A DNA stretch of 64,000 nucleotides from Pampus argenteus (taxonomy: Eukaryota; Chordata; Actinopteri; Scombriformes; Stromateidae). Below, piece after piece: positions 54,541 through 64,000 of this stretch. Made by a program: the position numbers and the translations under genes. Under the pieces are notes generated by a model. The model was not told the DNA's origin, did not search any database, and was given only the letters and a program-made list of their open reading frames with translations. Numbering within the stretch: the first letter of the stretch is position 1; each line of letters starts with the position of its first letter. The stretch lies in contig CM072876.1 of the NCBI GenBank assembly GCA_036937835.1, forward strand, positions 2,336,001 through 2,400,000. Direction: 5' to 3'.

Positions 54541-54785
54541 CTGGAGAGACCGAGACATCACAGTCAGTTTGAGTTTATCGATCAAAATACAAAAGAAGAC
54601 GGCACAATATGACCAAAAAAAACCACACGTAATGCTCCTTTAAGGGAAGAATTTCATCATGTTATAGCCAGCGTTAAAAAAACAAAACAAACCCAAACAG
54701 TTTACCAGCGAACGAGAGGCCTGACCAACAGAAAACAACACGGAGGACGACAGTCACTGCTCAGAGACTTTCTCATTTAGGTCAA

Positions 54786-54960
54786 TAAACTTAACAATTA
54801 ATCTGCAGATTATTTTGTTGACTCATTGCTTGATCTATAAAATGTTTGAAAAAAATGTCCACGATGATGTCAGTTGAACAACAGTATATATACACATGTT
54901 CAAGAAGCTGGAACCAGAGGATATTTGGCAATCAGTTACTTAAATGATTATCGATAAAAT
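54786..54960 (-). repeat. AGCTGCAACGATTAG-family repeat
   Basis: It contains TCTATAAAATGTTTGAAAA and CAAGAAGCTGGAACCAGAGG and ends AATGATTATCGAT. It is in the arid1b intron that also holds the LTR element. Confidence 0.5.
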
Positions 54961-55161
54961 ATATTCACTGAGCACTTCATCAGAAACATCTGTTCAATCT
55001 AATGCGATCCAATAAAACATCTCTACGAAGAAAATATATAAGCTTCATAAAAGTCTGTATAAGATCAGCCACAACATCCGTTTATTATCTCATACAACAG
55101 CTCTGCTATAAATCCTACTTTATGGAGCTTATACATTTTCACTTTTTGTTGACATTGTCAG

Positions 55162-55601
55162 TGTTGGTGCCATTTTCTATTTAGTAGTGTAAGTTCATAT
55201 TTAATAGTTATTATTGTTTTGATATATTCAATATTTGCATATTACAGAAATATGTAAGATTACATTAATAATTGTGATAATAGATTTATAATTTGTATTT
55301 AGTATAATCTGCCTGGTTTCAGTTTAATGATTATAATGTCCAGAATTAATAGCCAATAAGAACTGACGCTGAGCAATGACGTTATCGAGCTCGCGCATCT
55401 GTTGAATGTAAAAGGTTGTGTGTTTGTTATATGTGAGAATGCGTCAATAAAGACGGGGCGAACACACTGTTTTCTACCGTCGTTATAGTTGTTTAAATTT
55501 TAACACGCGTAGACTCGTTCTTTCCGTCTAAGAGTGGTTATTTGTTTATAACTCTAAGAAGAAACTGTTTAGATCATGACCGGAGACATTTAGCCACTAC
55601 A
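55162..55601 (+). repeat. 5' LTR of the BEL/Pao element
   Basis: 440 bp, TG...CA ends. It contains a CCAAT box (about 55352) and an AATAAA signal at 55446-55451, which marks the probable end of R. The U3 part is AT-rich, with a TATAATCTG word as a possible core promoter. It looks identical to the 3' LTR. Confidence 0.95.
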
Positions 55602-56113
55602 TTAAGTAGAAAACAGTCGCTGAGGGCGAGAAAAAAGCCGAAGGAAGTGCCGCACGCGCTGATCACGGATTGATGAAGGAAGCCTGCCGGCTTGTGGAGA
55701 ACTGAGGGCGGAGCATACCATCGGAGTTTCAGAGACTGTAATGATGTTGGATGAGTACAAAAATGTCCCATTTCAATAAATAAACGAACAATGCGTCAGA
55801 TATGAAATGCAATGTCGGAAATGGACGATTGTTAAACTGTAATTACCGACGCCAATTAACGTGGCCAAGTCGTCCTGTTTAAAGTGTAAAGAGTGCTATG
55901 CTGCTAGCTTAGAGGCCAGACCAGACAACCAGAGAAACGTGTTACTGTTAGCAAGTCATATCAGCTTATAAGAAGCTCAAGTTTGCATCTGGAAATAAAG
56001 CCTTGAATCTTGCTTAAGAAAACTACATGTTTTAAGATTAAAGGATAGCTCATTTGGATTTCAGAAGTTACTAGAGTTTGCTGAGACTTGAATAACATAA
56101 ATAGCTATTGAAA
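55602..56113 (+). other. Leader of the BEL/Pao element
   Basis: 512 bp of untranslated leader between the 5' LTR and the ATG. The first bases after the LTR (TTAAGTAGAAAACAG) do not start with TGG, so no ordinary tRNA primer-binding site complementary to a CCA 3' end is evident at the usual position. The leader would also carry any packaging signal, which I cannot identify. Confidence 0.6.
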
Positions 56114-59100
56114 ATGTCTGATGCTGGAAACATGATGGAAAGCATGATGGAGCTAGACTCTAAAAGAAAGATCAAGTTGACGCCAAAGGCTTTAGAAGAG
56201 AAGCTTGATAAGCTAATGAAACTAAGAAAAGGTGTTTTAGCACGCCTTGTCTCCAAAGCAGAAGAAATTGAAAATCTAATCAGCAGTGATGCCAGTGCAC
56301 TTGTAGTGGAAAAGGATCATCTTCGTGAATACTCAAAATTACTGAATGAGTTTATTGAAGTGAATAATGCAGTAAGTGAACTGTTGTCAGAAGAGGAAAG
56401 GAAAGCTGACCATCAGTATTGGAGTGAGCCTAATCTAAATAAGTATGAAAACTTTCTGACCACTTTGGAGCAGTGGATAATAGAAGTAAAAAGGCAAGGT
56501 AAAGCAGCTCATGAAGAGGCTGTGACTGAACATGAGGCTCCTAAGAATGGCACAGCAACACAGCACGGTGAGACTACTGCTGAGGAGCCTGCTATGGAGG
56601 AGCTTGCTGCCGACGAGGTGCATCCACAAGACAGTGCGTCCATGGTGCAGCATAAGCAACTTTTAGCCCCAGCACGAAGTGTATGCAGTAGACGTTCTAG
56701 GGCATCCAGCTTGTTGTCTCATGCATCATCAGTGCGTAGAAAAGAAGAAGCTCATCGAGCAGCTTTACTGGCACGTGCAGGCATACTTGAGAAGAAAGAA
56801 GCACTGCAGTTGCAAGAAGCACAGCTAAAGTTGCAAGAGGCCCAAATGGAGGCACAGCTGATGTTTCAGAAAATTCAGATGAAGACTCAAATGGAGAAGC
56901 TAGACTACGAGACTGCTCTGGCAGAATCCACAGCTAAGCTACACGTTTTTGAAAAATATGAGAACATGGAAGATGGGATGGATTCATATCTTAACAAGAA
57001 CATGCATGCAGCTGAAATGGTCCCACGTCATGGTCCAGATGTCAAACCAAAATCGACTAGCTGTCCTGCTATTGAGATAAGCCATCCTACAGCTGTCTTA
57101 CAGAACAGTGCGTCTTATGATCCAGCTAGGCACACGCCTAATGTGCAAGTTAAGACAGAAAATGGTGATGCTACAGGCACAAGTCCCAGTGCAAGGCAAA
57201 CAGAGCTCGGTGAGGTGATCTTGAAACAAAAGGATATCACTGAGATGTTAGTCACACAACAAAGACTAGCAAACTTACCTCAACGAAAAGTTCCTGAATT
57301 CAGTGGCGATCCTCTTGAGTTCCTGCCGTTCCTGAGGGCGTTCGAGCACATCATTCACAGTCGAACAGACAACGACGCAGATCGTCTGTATTATCTAGAA
57401 CAATTCACCACGGGTGAACCAAGAGAATTGGTGAGAAGTTGCCAACACATGAACGCACAGCAAGGCTACGAGGAGGCAAGAAAGCTCTTGACCTATCACT
57501 ATGGCAACGAGCAGAGAATAGCTGCCGCCTACATTGACAAGGCAGTCAAATGGCCTCAAATCAAATCAGAAGATGCTAAGTCGCTTCACAGCTTCTCTAT
57601 CTTTCTCACTGGGTGCAGCAATGTCATAAAGGACTTAGCGTACCTAGAGGAAATGAACAGCCCAAGCAACCTCCGTACAGTTGTACACAAGTTGCCCTTT
57701 AGACTTCGCGAAAGATGGAGAGTCGCAGCTTTCGACATCCAAGAGAAAAAAGAAAGAAGAGCAAATTTTGCTGATCTTGTTGAGTACATCAACCGACAGG
57801 CTAAGATAGCTTCTGACCCGCTGTTCGGTGATGTCAAAGACCCTTCTGATATGAAAGAAAAGAGCAAATCCAGTGTTAAACCTGCTACGGATCGATGGAA
57901 AAGAACCACTGGCCTAGCCACAAGTGTAACACCAGCTAATGATTCTTCAGAATCAAGAAAGACCAAGCAGACTTGCAACGCATTTCAAGAGCCATGTCTT
58001 TACTGCAACAAAGGACACACTCTGAGTGCATGCAACAAAATCAGAGGTCTGCAGAATAAAGACAGAGTCGAGTTCCTTAAAGGAAAAGGTCTTTGTTTCG
58101 GGTGTCTGACTCAAGGGCACATGGCAAAAGATTGTAAAAAGAAAGCCACATGTGAAATATGCAACAAAAAACACCCAAGCTTGCTTCACACGAAAAGAGA
58201 GGAAGATGGCAATCAAGCCACTGCCAAGCCTGAGAGACCAAGTGAAGGCTCCACCAATAAACACTCAAGTTCACAAGAACAAGTGTCATCTAATAGTGAA
58301 CTCTCTGCAGTTACCGGGGCCGGAGGCAGCGACTGTGTCCTTTCCATTGTGCCAGTCCGAATCAAATCTAAGAGGAGCAACAACACCATCGAAACGTATG
58401 CGTTCATGGACTCTGGAAGTACAGCAACGTTTTGCTCTGAAAGATTGATGAGGCGCCTTGGTGTCAACGGTAAGAAGACTCAAGTGCTGCTCCGTACTAT
58501 GGGCCAGGAGAAGCCTGTGTCCTGCTTCGTACTCTCAGATCTAGAAGTGTGCGGTCTGACAGAGAACAAGTACATCAGCCTGCCAGACGTCTACACTCAC
58601 ACTGACATACCAGTAACAAAGGAGAATGTTCCTGTAGAGAAAGACCTGGAGCGATGGCCGTATCTGCAGAAAGAGGTGCGGCTACCACAGATTGACGCAG
58701 ATGTGGAGATGCTCATTGGAATGAACGCTCACTCTGCTATGGAACCGTGGAAAATAATCCACAGTCAAGACGATGGGCCTTATGCAATAAAGACAATCCT
58801 TGGCTGGGTGGTAAATGGCCCTTTGAAGAAAGGCAATGATTACAAGTCAAAGCTCTACAGCCAAGCTGCTTTGGTCAACAGAGTGTCAGTCAGCAGTGTT
58901 GACAAGATGCTATTGCAGCAGTACAGTCACGACTTTCCAGAACAAGCTTGCGAAGAGAAGTCAGAAATGTCGCGAGAAGACATCCAATTCATGCAGTATG
59001 TGAAGGAAACAACTAAGAAAATTGATGGACACTACTGCATTAGTATTCCCCTCAGACACAAAGACGCTGTGATGCCGAACAACAAATGTGTTGCAGAGCA

Positions 59101-62100
59101 ACGAGCATCAAGCTTGAAAAGGAAGCTCAGTAAGAACTCCAGTTTCCATGACGACTACACAGCCTTCATGTCAGACCTGCTGAACAAAGGCTATGCAGTA
59201 GAAGTCCCTGATAACGAGCGCAACCGCAACGATGGCCGAGTATGGTATATTCCTCATCATGGCGTGATTCATCCGCAGAAAAGGAAGTTGCGGGTTGTTT
59301 TTGATTGCGCCTCTTCGTTCCAAGGGAAATCACTGAACGAGGAGTTGTTACAGGGGCCGGACCTCACGAATAGTCTGGTTGGAGTCCTGACGAGGTTTCG
59401 CCACGACCACGTTGCACTCATCTCAGACATTGAGGCAATGTATCATCAGGTACTAGTTCCTGACGAAGATTCTGATCTTTTACGATTCCTCTGGTGGCCA
59501 GAGGGTGACCTGAACCAGCCTCTGCGTGAGTACAAGATGGTTGTCCACTTGTTCGGCGCGAAGTCCAGCCCAAGCTGTGCCAACTACGCTTTGCGGCGGA
59601 CTGCAGAAGATGGAAAAGAAATGTCATCACCCGAGGCAGTAACTACAGTTCTTGAGCACTTCTATGTAGACGACTGTCTTGTCTCGACGTCTGATGAGAA
59701 GAAGGCTACATCCTTGACCAAAGACCTCATTGCACTCTGTGCGAGTGGAGGATTCCATTTGGCTAAATGGTCTAGCAACAGCCGTGAAGTGTTGTCATCG
59801 CTTCCTGAACATGAGCGTGCGAATGAGATCAAGAGTCTAAATCTGGACAGGGATGAGCTACCCATGGAGAGGGCACTTGGAGTGGACTGGTGCATCGAAT
59901 CAGATTCCTTCAAGTTCCGCACCCTTGTAAAGAACAAGCCTGTCACCAGAAGGGGTATCCTCTCAGTCGTGAGCTCAGTTTACGATCCCCTTGGTTTCTT
60001 GTCGCCGTTCATTCTTCTGGCCAAGACCATTGTGCAGAATCTCTGTCGAAAGAAACTTACCTGGGATGATGAGATTCCTGAAGACATAGCAACCAGATGG
60101 TTTGCCTGGCTGTCTGACCTTAGCCAGTTCGCCAACTTCTCTGTCAAACGGTGCATCAAACCTGAGGGATTTGGTCCAGTAGTGTCAGCACAGCTGCATC
60201 ATTTCTCTGACGCTAGCGAGAAGGGCTATGGGGTCGTCAGCTACATCCGCATCGAGAACAGTCACGGTCAAGCACATTGCTCGTTTCTGTTGGGCAAATC
60301 ACGATTGACACCGCTCAAGCCAGTCACTGTGCCGCGCCTCGAGCTGACAGCGGCTACTATTGCAGTGAAAATGGACAAGCTCATGAGAAAAGAGCTTCGG
60401 ATGGACCTCAAAGAGTCTGTGCTATGGACAGATAGCACCACTGTCCTCCGATACATTGACAATGACAGCGCTCGCTTTAAAACCTTTGTAGCGAATAGAG
60501 TGTCGACAATCAGAGAGAACACAAGACCAGCTCAGTGGAGATATGTCAGCACGTCTTCTAACCCAGCTGACCACGCATCGCGAGGAATGAAGGCAGAGCA
60601 CTTCATGAAGTGTCAAAGTTGGATTGAAGGCCCTGACTTCCTTGGCAAGGATGAGTCTCACTGGCCAATCCTTACAGAGTTCTCTAGAGACATAAGTGAC
60701 AATGATGCCGAGTTGAAGCGCAAAATCACAGTGAACATCATCAACGCCATCAACTCAAGCACAGATCCTCTTTTCAAGCTGATTCATCATTATTCCAACT
60801 GGCATAGTCTGAGGAAGGCCATCGTCTGGATGTTTAGGCTGAAAGAGCTACTTAGAAACCTGTGTGAAAAAAGGAAGATCTTTGAGTCCCAAACACAGTC
60901 CCTAGACAGTCAAAATGGGAAACCCAAGGCAATTGAAGACAACATGCAAAAGTGGAAATCTAGCCTAACAGGAACCCCTCTGACTGTCAAGGACATCAGG
61001 AGAGCAGAAACTGCTATCATCCAGTTCAGCCAAAGCCAAACCTTCCATGAGGAGCTTTGTGCGCTGCAGAAAGGAGATAAGCTAAGGAGAAGCAGTTCTA
61101 TCTTGAAATTAGATCCTTTTCTCCAAAATGGTGTCCTTCGTGTTGGTGGAAGACTGCACCAGGCAGCCTTGCCGGAACACACAAGGCATCCGGCTATCCT
61201 ATCCAAGAACCATCATGTCACAACTTTGATCATAAGGAATGCACACGAGGAGACCGGACATGGAGGGAGGAACCACACACTTGCTCGGCTGAGACAAAGA
61301 GTGTGGGTGTGCAAAGGGAATGCAGCAGTGAGAAGTGTGCTTTCAAAGTGTGTGAAATGCCGAAAGAGTCAAGCTGCTGTTGGTGAACAGAAGATGGCGA
61401 ATCTACCACCAGACCGTCTTCAGCCAGACCACCCACCATTCACCAACGTCGGCGTAGACTACTTCGGCCCCTTCGAAGCCAAGCGCGGACGAGCGCGAGT
61501 CAAGCGTTACGGAGTCTTATTTACTTGCCTCACAATTAGAGCTGTCCACATTGAAATCGCACACTCACTGGACACAGACTCCTGTATAAACGCAGTCAGA
61601 CGTTTCATCGCAAGACGAGGACAAGTGGAAGTTATGAGATCCGATAACGGAACAAACCTTGTAGCGGCAGAACACGAGCTACGCAAGGCAATGAAGGAGT
61701 GGAATCAGTCCCAAATCTCTGACGCTCTGCTGCAGAGGGGGGTTACCTGGATCTTCAACCCGCCTGCTGGGTCGCACCACGGTGGGATCTGGGAGCGCCA
61801 AATAAGAACAGTGCGCAAGGTACTTACCAGTGTCCTGAAGCTCCAGTCACTCGACGATGAATGTCTGCACACTGTGATGTGTGAAGTGGAAGCAGTCATC
61901 AACAGCAGACCACTTACCAGGTCATCGGATGATGTTGACGACCTTGAGCCACTGACGCCGAATCATCTTCTTCTGCTCAAGGGAAAGCCAGCACTCCCGC
62001 CGGGCATGTTCCAGAAGGATGATCTGTACTGCAAGCGAAGGTGGAGGCAGGTGCAGTATATCTCCGACATCTTTTGGAAGCGTTGGTCTAGAGAATACCT

Positions 62101-62347
62101 GCCACTCCTACAAGAACGGCAAAAGTGGCTGGAAAAGAAGAGGAACGTGAGAGAAGGTGACGTCGTGCTCATCGTGGATGAAAGGGCTCCAAGAGGGTCC
62201 TGGTTAATGGGAAAAGTGGAAAAGACCATCCCCGACGCCCAAGGGTTTGTTCGTCGGGTCCTTGTCAAAACGAAGACCAACACCCTTGAGAGACCCATTG
62301 ACAAGCTGTGTCTCTTACTGGAGATGGAAGAATCTCATGGACAATGA
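56114..62347 (+). CDS. BEL/Pao gag-pol polyprotein
   Basis: 2077 codons from the ATG at 56114 with no stop or frameshift; the frame opens two codons earlier at a TTG, which is not used as a start here. Order: charged N-terminus with coiled coil (about 215-285); Gag-like DUF1759 region from about 390; three Cys/His zinc motifs (about 628-690, CX2C type); aspartic protease (DUF1758) with D-S-G at about 766; reverse transcriptase with the first catalytic Asp at about 1105 and YVDD at 1184-1187; Pao RNase H region (FSDAS about 1365, WTDST about 1438); integrase with an H2C2 zinc module (about 1711-1750) and D1782, D1844, E1894; C-terminal DUF5641 (about 1980-2068). All catalytic residues I can check are present. 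The protein makes virus-like particles, copies the RNA and inserts the cDNA. Gag and Pol share one frame. Confidence 0.96.
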   Translation: MSDAGNMMESMMELDSKRKIKLTPKALEEKLDKLMKLRKGVLARLVSKAEEIENLISSDASALVVEKDHLREYSKLLNEFIEVNNAVSELLSEEERKADHQYWSEPNLNKYENFLTTLEQWIIEVKRQGKAAHEEAVTEHEAPKNGTATQHGETTAEEPAMEELAADEVHPQDSASMVQHKQLLAPARSVCSRRSRASSLLSHASSVRRKEEAHRAALLARAGILEKKEALQLQEAQLKLQEAQMEAQLMFQKIQMKTQMEKLDYETALAESTAKLHVFEKYENMEDGMDSYLNKNMHAAEMVPRHGPDVKPKSTSCPAIEISHPTAVLQNSASYDPARHTPNVQVKTENGDATGTSPSARQTELGEVILKQKDITEMLVTQQRLANLPQRKVPEFSGDPLEFLPFLRAFEHIIHSRTDNDADRLYYLEQFTTGEPRELVRSCQHMNAQQGYEEARKLLTYHYGNEQRIAAAYIDKAVKWPQIKSEDAKSLHSFSIFLTGCSNVIKDLAYLEEMNSPSNLRTVVHKLPFRLRERWRVAAFDIQEKKERRANFADLVEYINRQAKIASDPLFGDVKDPSDMKEKSKSSVKPATDRWKRTTGLATSVTPANDSSESRKTKQTCNAFQEPCLYCNKGHTLSACNKIRGLQNKDRVEFLKGKGLCFGCLTQGHMAKDCKKKATCEICNKKHPSLLHTKREEDGNQATAKPERPSEGSTNKHSSSQEQVSSNSELSAVTGAGGSDCVLSIVPVRIKSKRSNNTIETYAFMDSGSTATFCSERLMRRLGVNGKKTQVLLRTMGQEKPVSCFVLSDLEVCGLTENKYISLPDVYTHTDIPVTKENVPVEKDLERWPYLQKEVRLPQIDADVEMLIGMNAHSAMEPWKIIHSQDDGPYAIKTILGWVVNGPLKKGNDYKSKLYSQAALVNRVSVSSVDKMLLQQYSHDFPEQACEEKSEMSREDIQFMQYVKETTKKIDGHYCISIPLRHKDAVMPNNKCVAEQRASSLKRKLSKNSSFHDDYTAFMSDLLNKGYAVEVPDNERNRNDGRVWYIPHHGVIHPQKRKLRVVFDCASSFQGKSLNEELLQGPDLTNSLVGVLTRFRHDHVALISDIEAMYHQVLVPDEDSDLLRFLWWPEGDLNQPLREYKMVVHLFGAKSSPSCANYALRRTAEDGKEMSSPEAVTTVLEHFYVDDCLVSTSDEKKATSLTKDLIALCASGGFHLAKWSSNSREVLSSLPEHERANEIKSLNLDRDELPMERALGVDWCIESDSFKFRTLVKNKPVTRRGILSVVSSVYDPLGFLSPFILLAKTIVQNLCRKKLTWDDEIPEDIATRWFAWLSDLSQFANFSVKRCIKPEGFGPVVSAQLHHFSDASEKGYGVVSYIRIENSHGQAHCSFLLGKSRLTPLKPVTVPRLELTAATIAVKMDKLMRKELRMDLKESVLWTDSTTVLRYIDNDSARFKTFVANRVSTIRENTRPAQWRYVSTSSNPADHASRGMKAEHFMKCQSWIEGPDFLGKDESHWPILTEFSRDISDNDAELKRKITVNIINAINSSTDPLFKLIHHYSNWHSLRKAIVWMFRLKELLRNLCEKRKIFESQTQSLDSQNGKPKAIEDNMQKWKSSLTGTPLTVKDIRRAETAIIQFSQSQTFHEELCALQKGDKLRRSSSILKLDPFLQNGVLRVGGRLHQAALPEHTRHPAILSKNHHVTTLIIRNAHEETGHGGRNHTLARLRQRVWVCKGNAAVRSVLSKCVKCRKSQAAVGEQKMANLPPDRLQPDHPPFTNVGVDYFGPFEAKRGRARVKRYGVLFTCLTIRAVHIEIAHSLDTDSCINAVRRFIARRGQVEVMRSDNGTNLVAAEHELRKAMKEWNQSQISDALLQRGVTWIFNPPAGSHHGGIWERQIRTVRKVLTSVLKLQSLDDECLHTVMCEVEAVINSRPLTRSSDDVDDLEPLTPNHLLLLKGKPALPPGMFQKDDLYCKRRWRQVQYISDIFWKRWSREYLPLLQERQKWLEKKRNVREGDVVLIVDERAPRGSWLMGKVEKTIPDAQGFVRRVLVKTKTNTLERPIDKLCLLLEMEESHGQ

Positions 62348-62510
62348 AGGACATTTTATTATTTTCTAAATAGAGTGATCTAGGTTTGTTTATATTCCTT
62401 TAGACCTCAGTACAAGGACGTAAGTATGACTTGAATGTAGAAAATGACTCTTAAGTTTGTTTAAGTTAGTGTAATTGTCATCCCCATGATGGACAATTAG
62501 GGGCCGGAAA

Positions 62511-62950
62511 TGTTGGTGCCATTTTCTATTTAGTAGTGTAAGTTCATATTTAATAGTTATTATTGTTTTGATATATTCAATATTTGCATATTACAGAAAT
62601 ATGTAAGATTACATTAATAATTGTGATAATAGATTTATAATTTGTATTTAGTATAATCTGCCTGGTTTCAGTTTAATGATTATAATGTCCAGAATTAATA
62701 GCCAATAAGAACTGACGCTGAGCAATGACGTTATCGAGCTCGCGCATCTGTTGAATGTAAAAGGTTGTGTGTTTGTTATATGTGAGAATGCGTCAATAAA
62801 GACGGGGCGAACACACTGTTTTCTACCGTCGTTATAGTTGTTTAAATTTTAACACGCGTAGACTCGTTCTTTCCGTCTAAGAGTGGTTATTTGTTTATAA
62901 CTCTAAGAAGAAACTGTTTAGATCATGACCGGAGACATTTAGCCACTACA
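62511..62950 (+). repeat. 3' LTR of the BEL/Pao element
   Basis: 440 bp, identical by eye to the 5' LTR, with AATAAA at 62795-62800. It is preceded by the purine-rich AGGGGCCGGAAA (62499-62510) that would prime plus-strand synthesis, and followed by the GTCAG target duplication. Confidence 0.95.
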
Positions 62951-62955
62951 GTCAG

Positions 62956-64000
62956 AAAGGTGATAATTCTACTTTATGTTTATCACTGAGGTCGTAACAG
63001 GTGGACGGTGTTTTATTGAAGAGTTCAGTCTCTGCACAGCTTATCTTCTGCAGCCCTGTGAGCTGAGTGTGTACTCGTGCTCTCACACACATTTAACTCC
63101 AAAAGTGTGACTTGCGTAAACTGGAAAGTCACCCTGGAAATACCCACAGACTCCTGTAACTTTAAAAAGTTCACTACAGTGTCTTCAGTTCGGCTGCACA
63201 TATGTGTCCTCTAAATTGTTCCTTTTTGGAAGCAGATAAAATATCAAGAAGAAAAAAATACTGATAAGAAATGTTGGTGCCAATCATCGGCCGGAGAGGA
63301 ACCACGCCGAGACCCACATGAGTGACGGCTTCTTCCTGTTTCGACTCTCGGGTTCAACGTTTGTCGAATTGATTTTCTTTGCTGCCAACGTTGATTTAAC
63401 ACAGATGAACTGAATGAGACCGACATACGGTCACATGGTGCATTTAGGCCTTCAGCTGGAAACATTTAACGATTAGTCGATTAATCTGCAACTATTTTCA
63501 TAATGAATTTATCTTTCAGAGTAGTTTATTTTAAAGAAACACATTCTCTGGTTCCAGCTTCTCCTATGTGAATATTTTCTGGTTTCTTTAGTCCTCTATG
63601 ATAGTAAACTGAATATCTGAATGGATGAAATACTGATGGATGAACATTTTTCACCTTTTTGTGACATTTCATAGACACATAAAACATTTAATTTGAAAAA
63701 AAGTAATTGACAGATAAATCGATAACATTTCTGAATGCTTTTCTGCAAAAATCATATCAAAACTTCAAGTCTTTCATGGCAAAGTTAATTACGGATATTT
63801 ACTGCCTCAAAACCTTAAAGGACGAGTTCACACTTTTTCACATCTGTCTTAAAACAACATCCAGTATGTTGTATGTTATTATCTCAATTTATTTACACTG
63901 AAAATTATCTTTTAATAGCCAGTATAAACAGTGAGGAAAACCTCTCTCACTATTCATGGACATCTGACCTAAAACCTTAAAAAAAGTCAGAATTTTTAAA
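62956..64000. other. arid1b intron, right flank
   Basis: No exon is recognised. It contains an AGCTGCAACGATTAG-family copy (63466-63728) and the start of a TTAAAGGAC-type MITE (about 63815-63965). It is presumed to be the same arid1b intron as 54541-55161; that depends on 5' exons beyond the window. Confidence 0.6.
63466..63728 (+). repeat. AGCTGCAACGATTAG-family repeat
   Basis: It runs TTTAACGATTAGTCGATTAA, TCTGGTTCCAGCTTCTCC, TGACATTTCATAGACACAT, TGACAGATAAATCGATAAC. This is the best plus-oriented copy in the window apart from 42549. Confidence 0.6.

Larger units (their letters stand above)
55162..62950 (+). mobile_element. Complete BEL/Pao LTR retrotransposon
   Basis: A 7789-bp element: 5' LTR 55162-55601, leader 55602-56113, one gag-pol frame 56114-62347, purine-rich tract just before the 3' LTR (about 62499-62510), 3' LTR 62511-62950. 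The LTRs start TGTTGG, end CTACA and look identical over 440 bp. A 5-bp target duplication GTCAG flanks the element (55157-55161 and 62951-62955), which is typical for BEL/Pao. Domain order protease-RT-RNase H-integrase with a Pao-type RNase H region separates it from Copia. There is no env frame. It lies in an arid1b intron, antisense to that gene, an orientation usually better tolerated. Everything points to a very recent insertion. Confidence 0.97.

Noticed and set aside
56108..56113. Two extra codons at the start of the gag-pol frame
   Set aside because: The frame opens with TTG-AAA before the real ATG at 56114. A eukaryotic element would start at the ATG.
63272..63282. TGTTGGTGCCA, matching the first 11 bases of the LTR
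   Set aside because: Similarity stops after 11 bases and no LTR end or internal sequence follows. Chance is the simpler explanation.

Overview
The window is nuclear genomic DNA from a ray-finned fish, most likely a percomorph teleost. Genes are intron-rich with vertebrate splice signals and encode recognisable vertebrate proteins. Non-coding DNA is full of CA/GA microsatellites and dispersed repeat types I associate with teleost genomes. No tRNA, rRNA, CRISPR or prokaryotic features were seen.

Layout, left to right. 1-5.35 kb: gene-free, repeat-rich DNA. 5.8-12.6 kb (+): klf11, a Krueppel-like zinc-finger repressor, with a CpG/CCAAT promoter. 12.6-14.65 kb: intergenic. 14.66-19.30 kb (+) and 24.08-28.66 kb (-): two complete copies of rrm2 (small subunit of ribonucleotide reductase), arranged as a tail-to-tail inverted duplication. 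A tandem-repeat galectin (lgals8-like, 20.28-23.02 kb, +) sits in the spacer. 30.35-40.05 kb (-): zdhhc14, a DHHC palmitoyltransferase. 41.19-44.29 kb (+): tmem242, head-to-head with zdhhc14. 46.79-54.54 kb (-): the 3' eleven coding exons of arid1b, a BAF-complex subunit; its 5' exons lie beyond the right edge. 55.16-62.95 kb (+): a complete BEL/Pao LTR retrotransposon inside an arid1b intron, antisense to the gene.

The genes do not form one pathway. The arrangement is two conserved vertebrate neighbourhoods placed side by side: KLF11-RRM2 (human 2p25) and ZDHHC14-TMEM242-ARID1B (human 6q25), with an LGALS8 homologue (human 1q42-43) between them.

Most noteworthy: (1) the BEL/Pao element has LTRs that look identical over 440 bp, a perfect 5-bp target duplication and one uninterrupted 2077-codon gag-pol frame, so it is very young and may be mobile. 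(2) The two rrm2 genes encode the same 387-aa protein by my reading, with about ten synonymous exon differences, while their promoters have begun to diverge. (3) zdhhc14 contains a U12-type AT-AC intron, and tmem242 appears to use a GC-AG intron. (4) arid1b appears to have lost the segment just after the ARID domain. All exon coordinates were derived by eye from splice sites, reading phase and family homology; no alignment or search was run.
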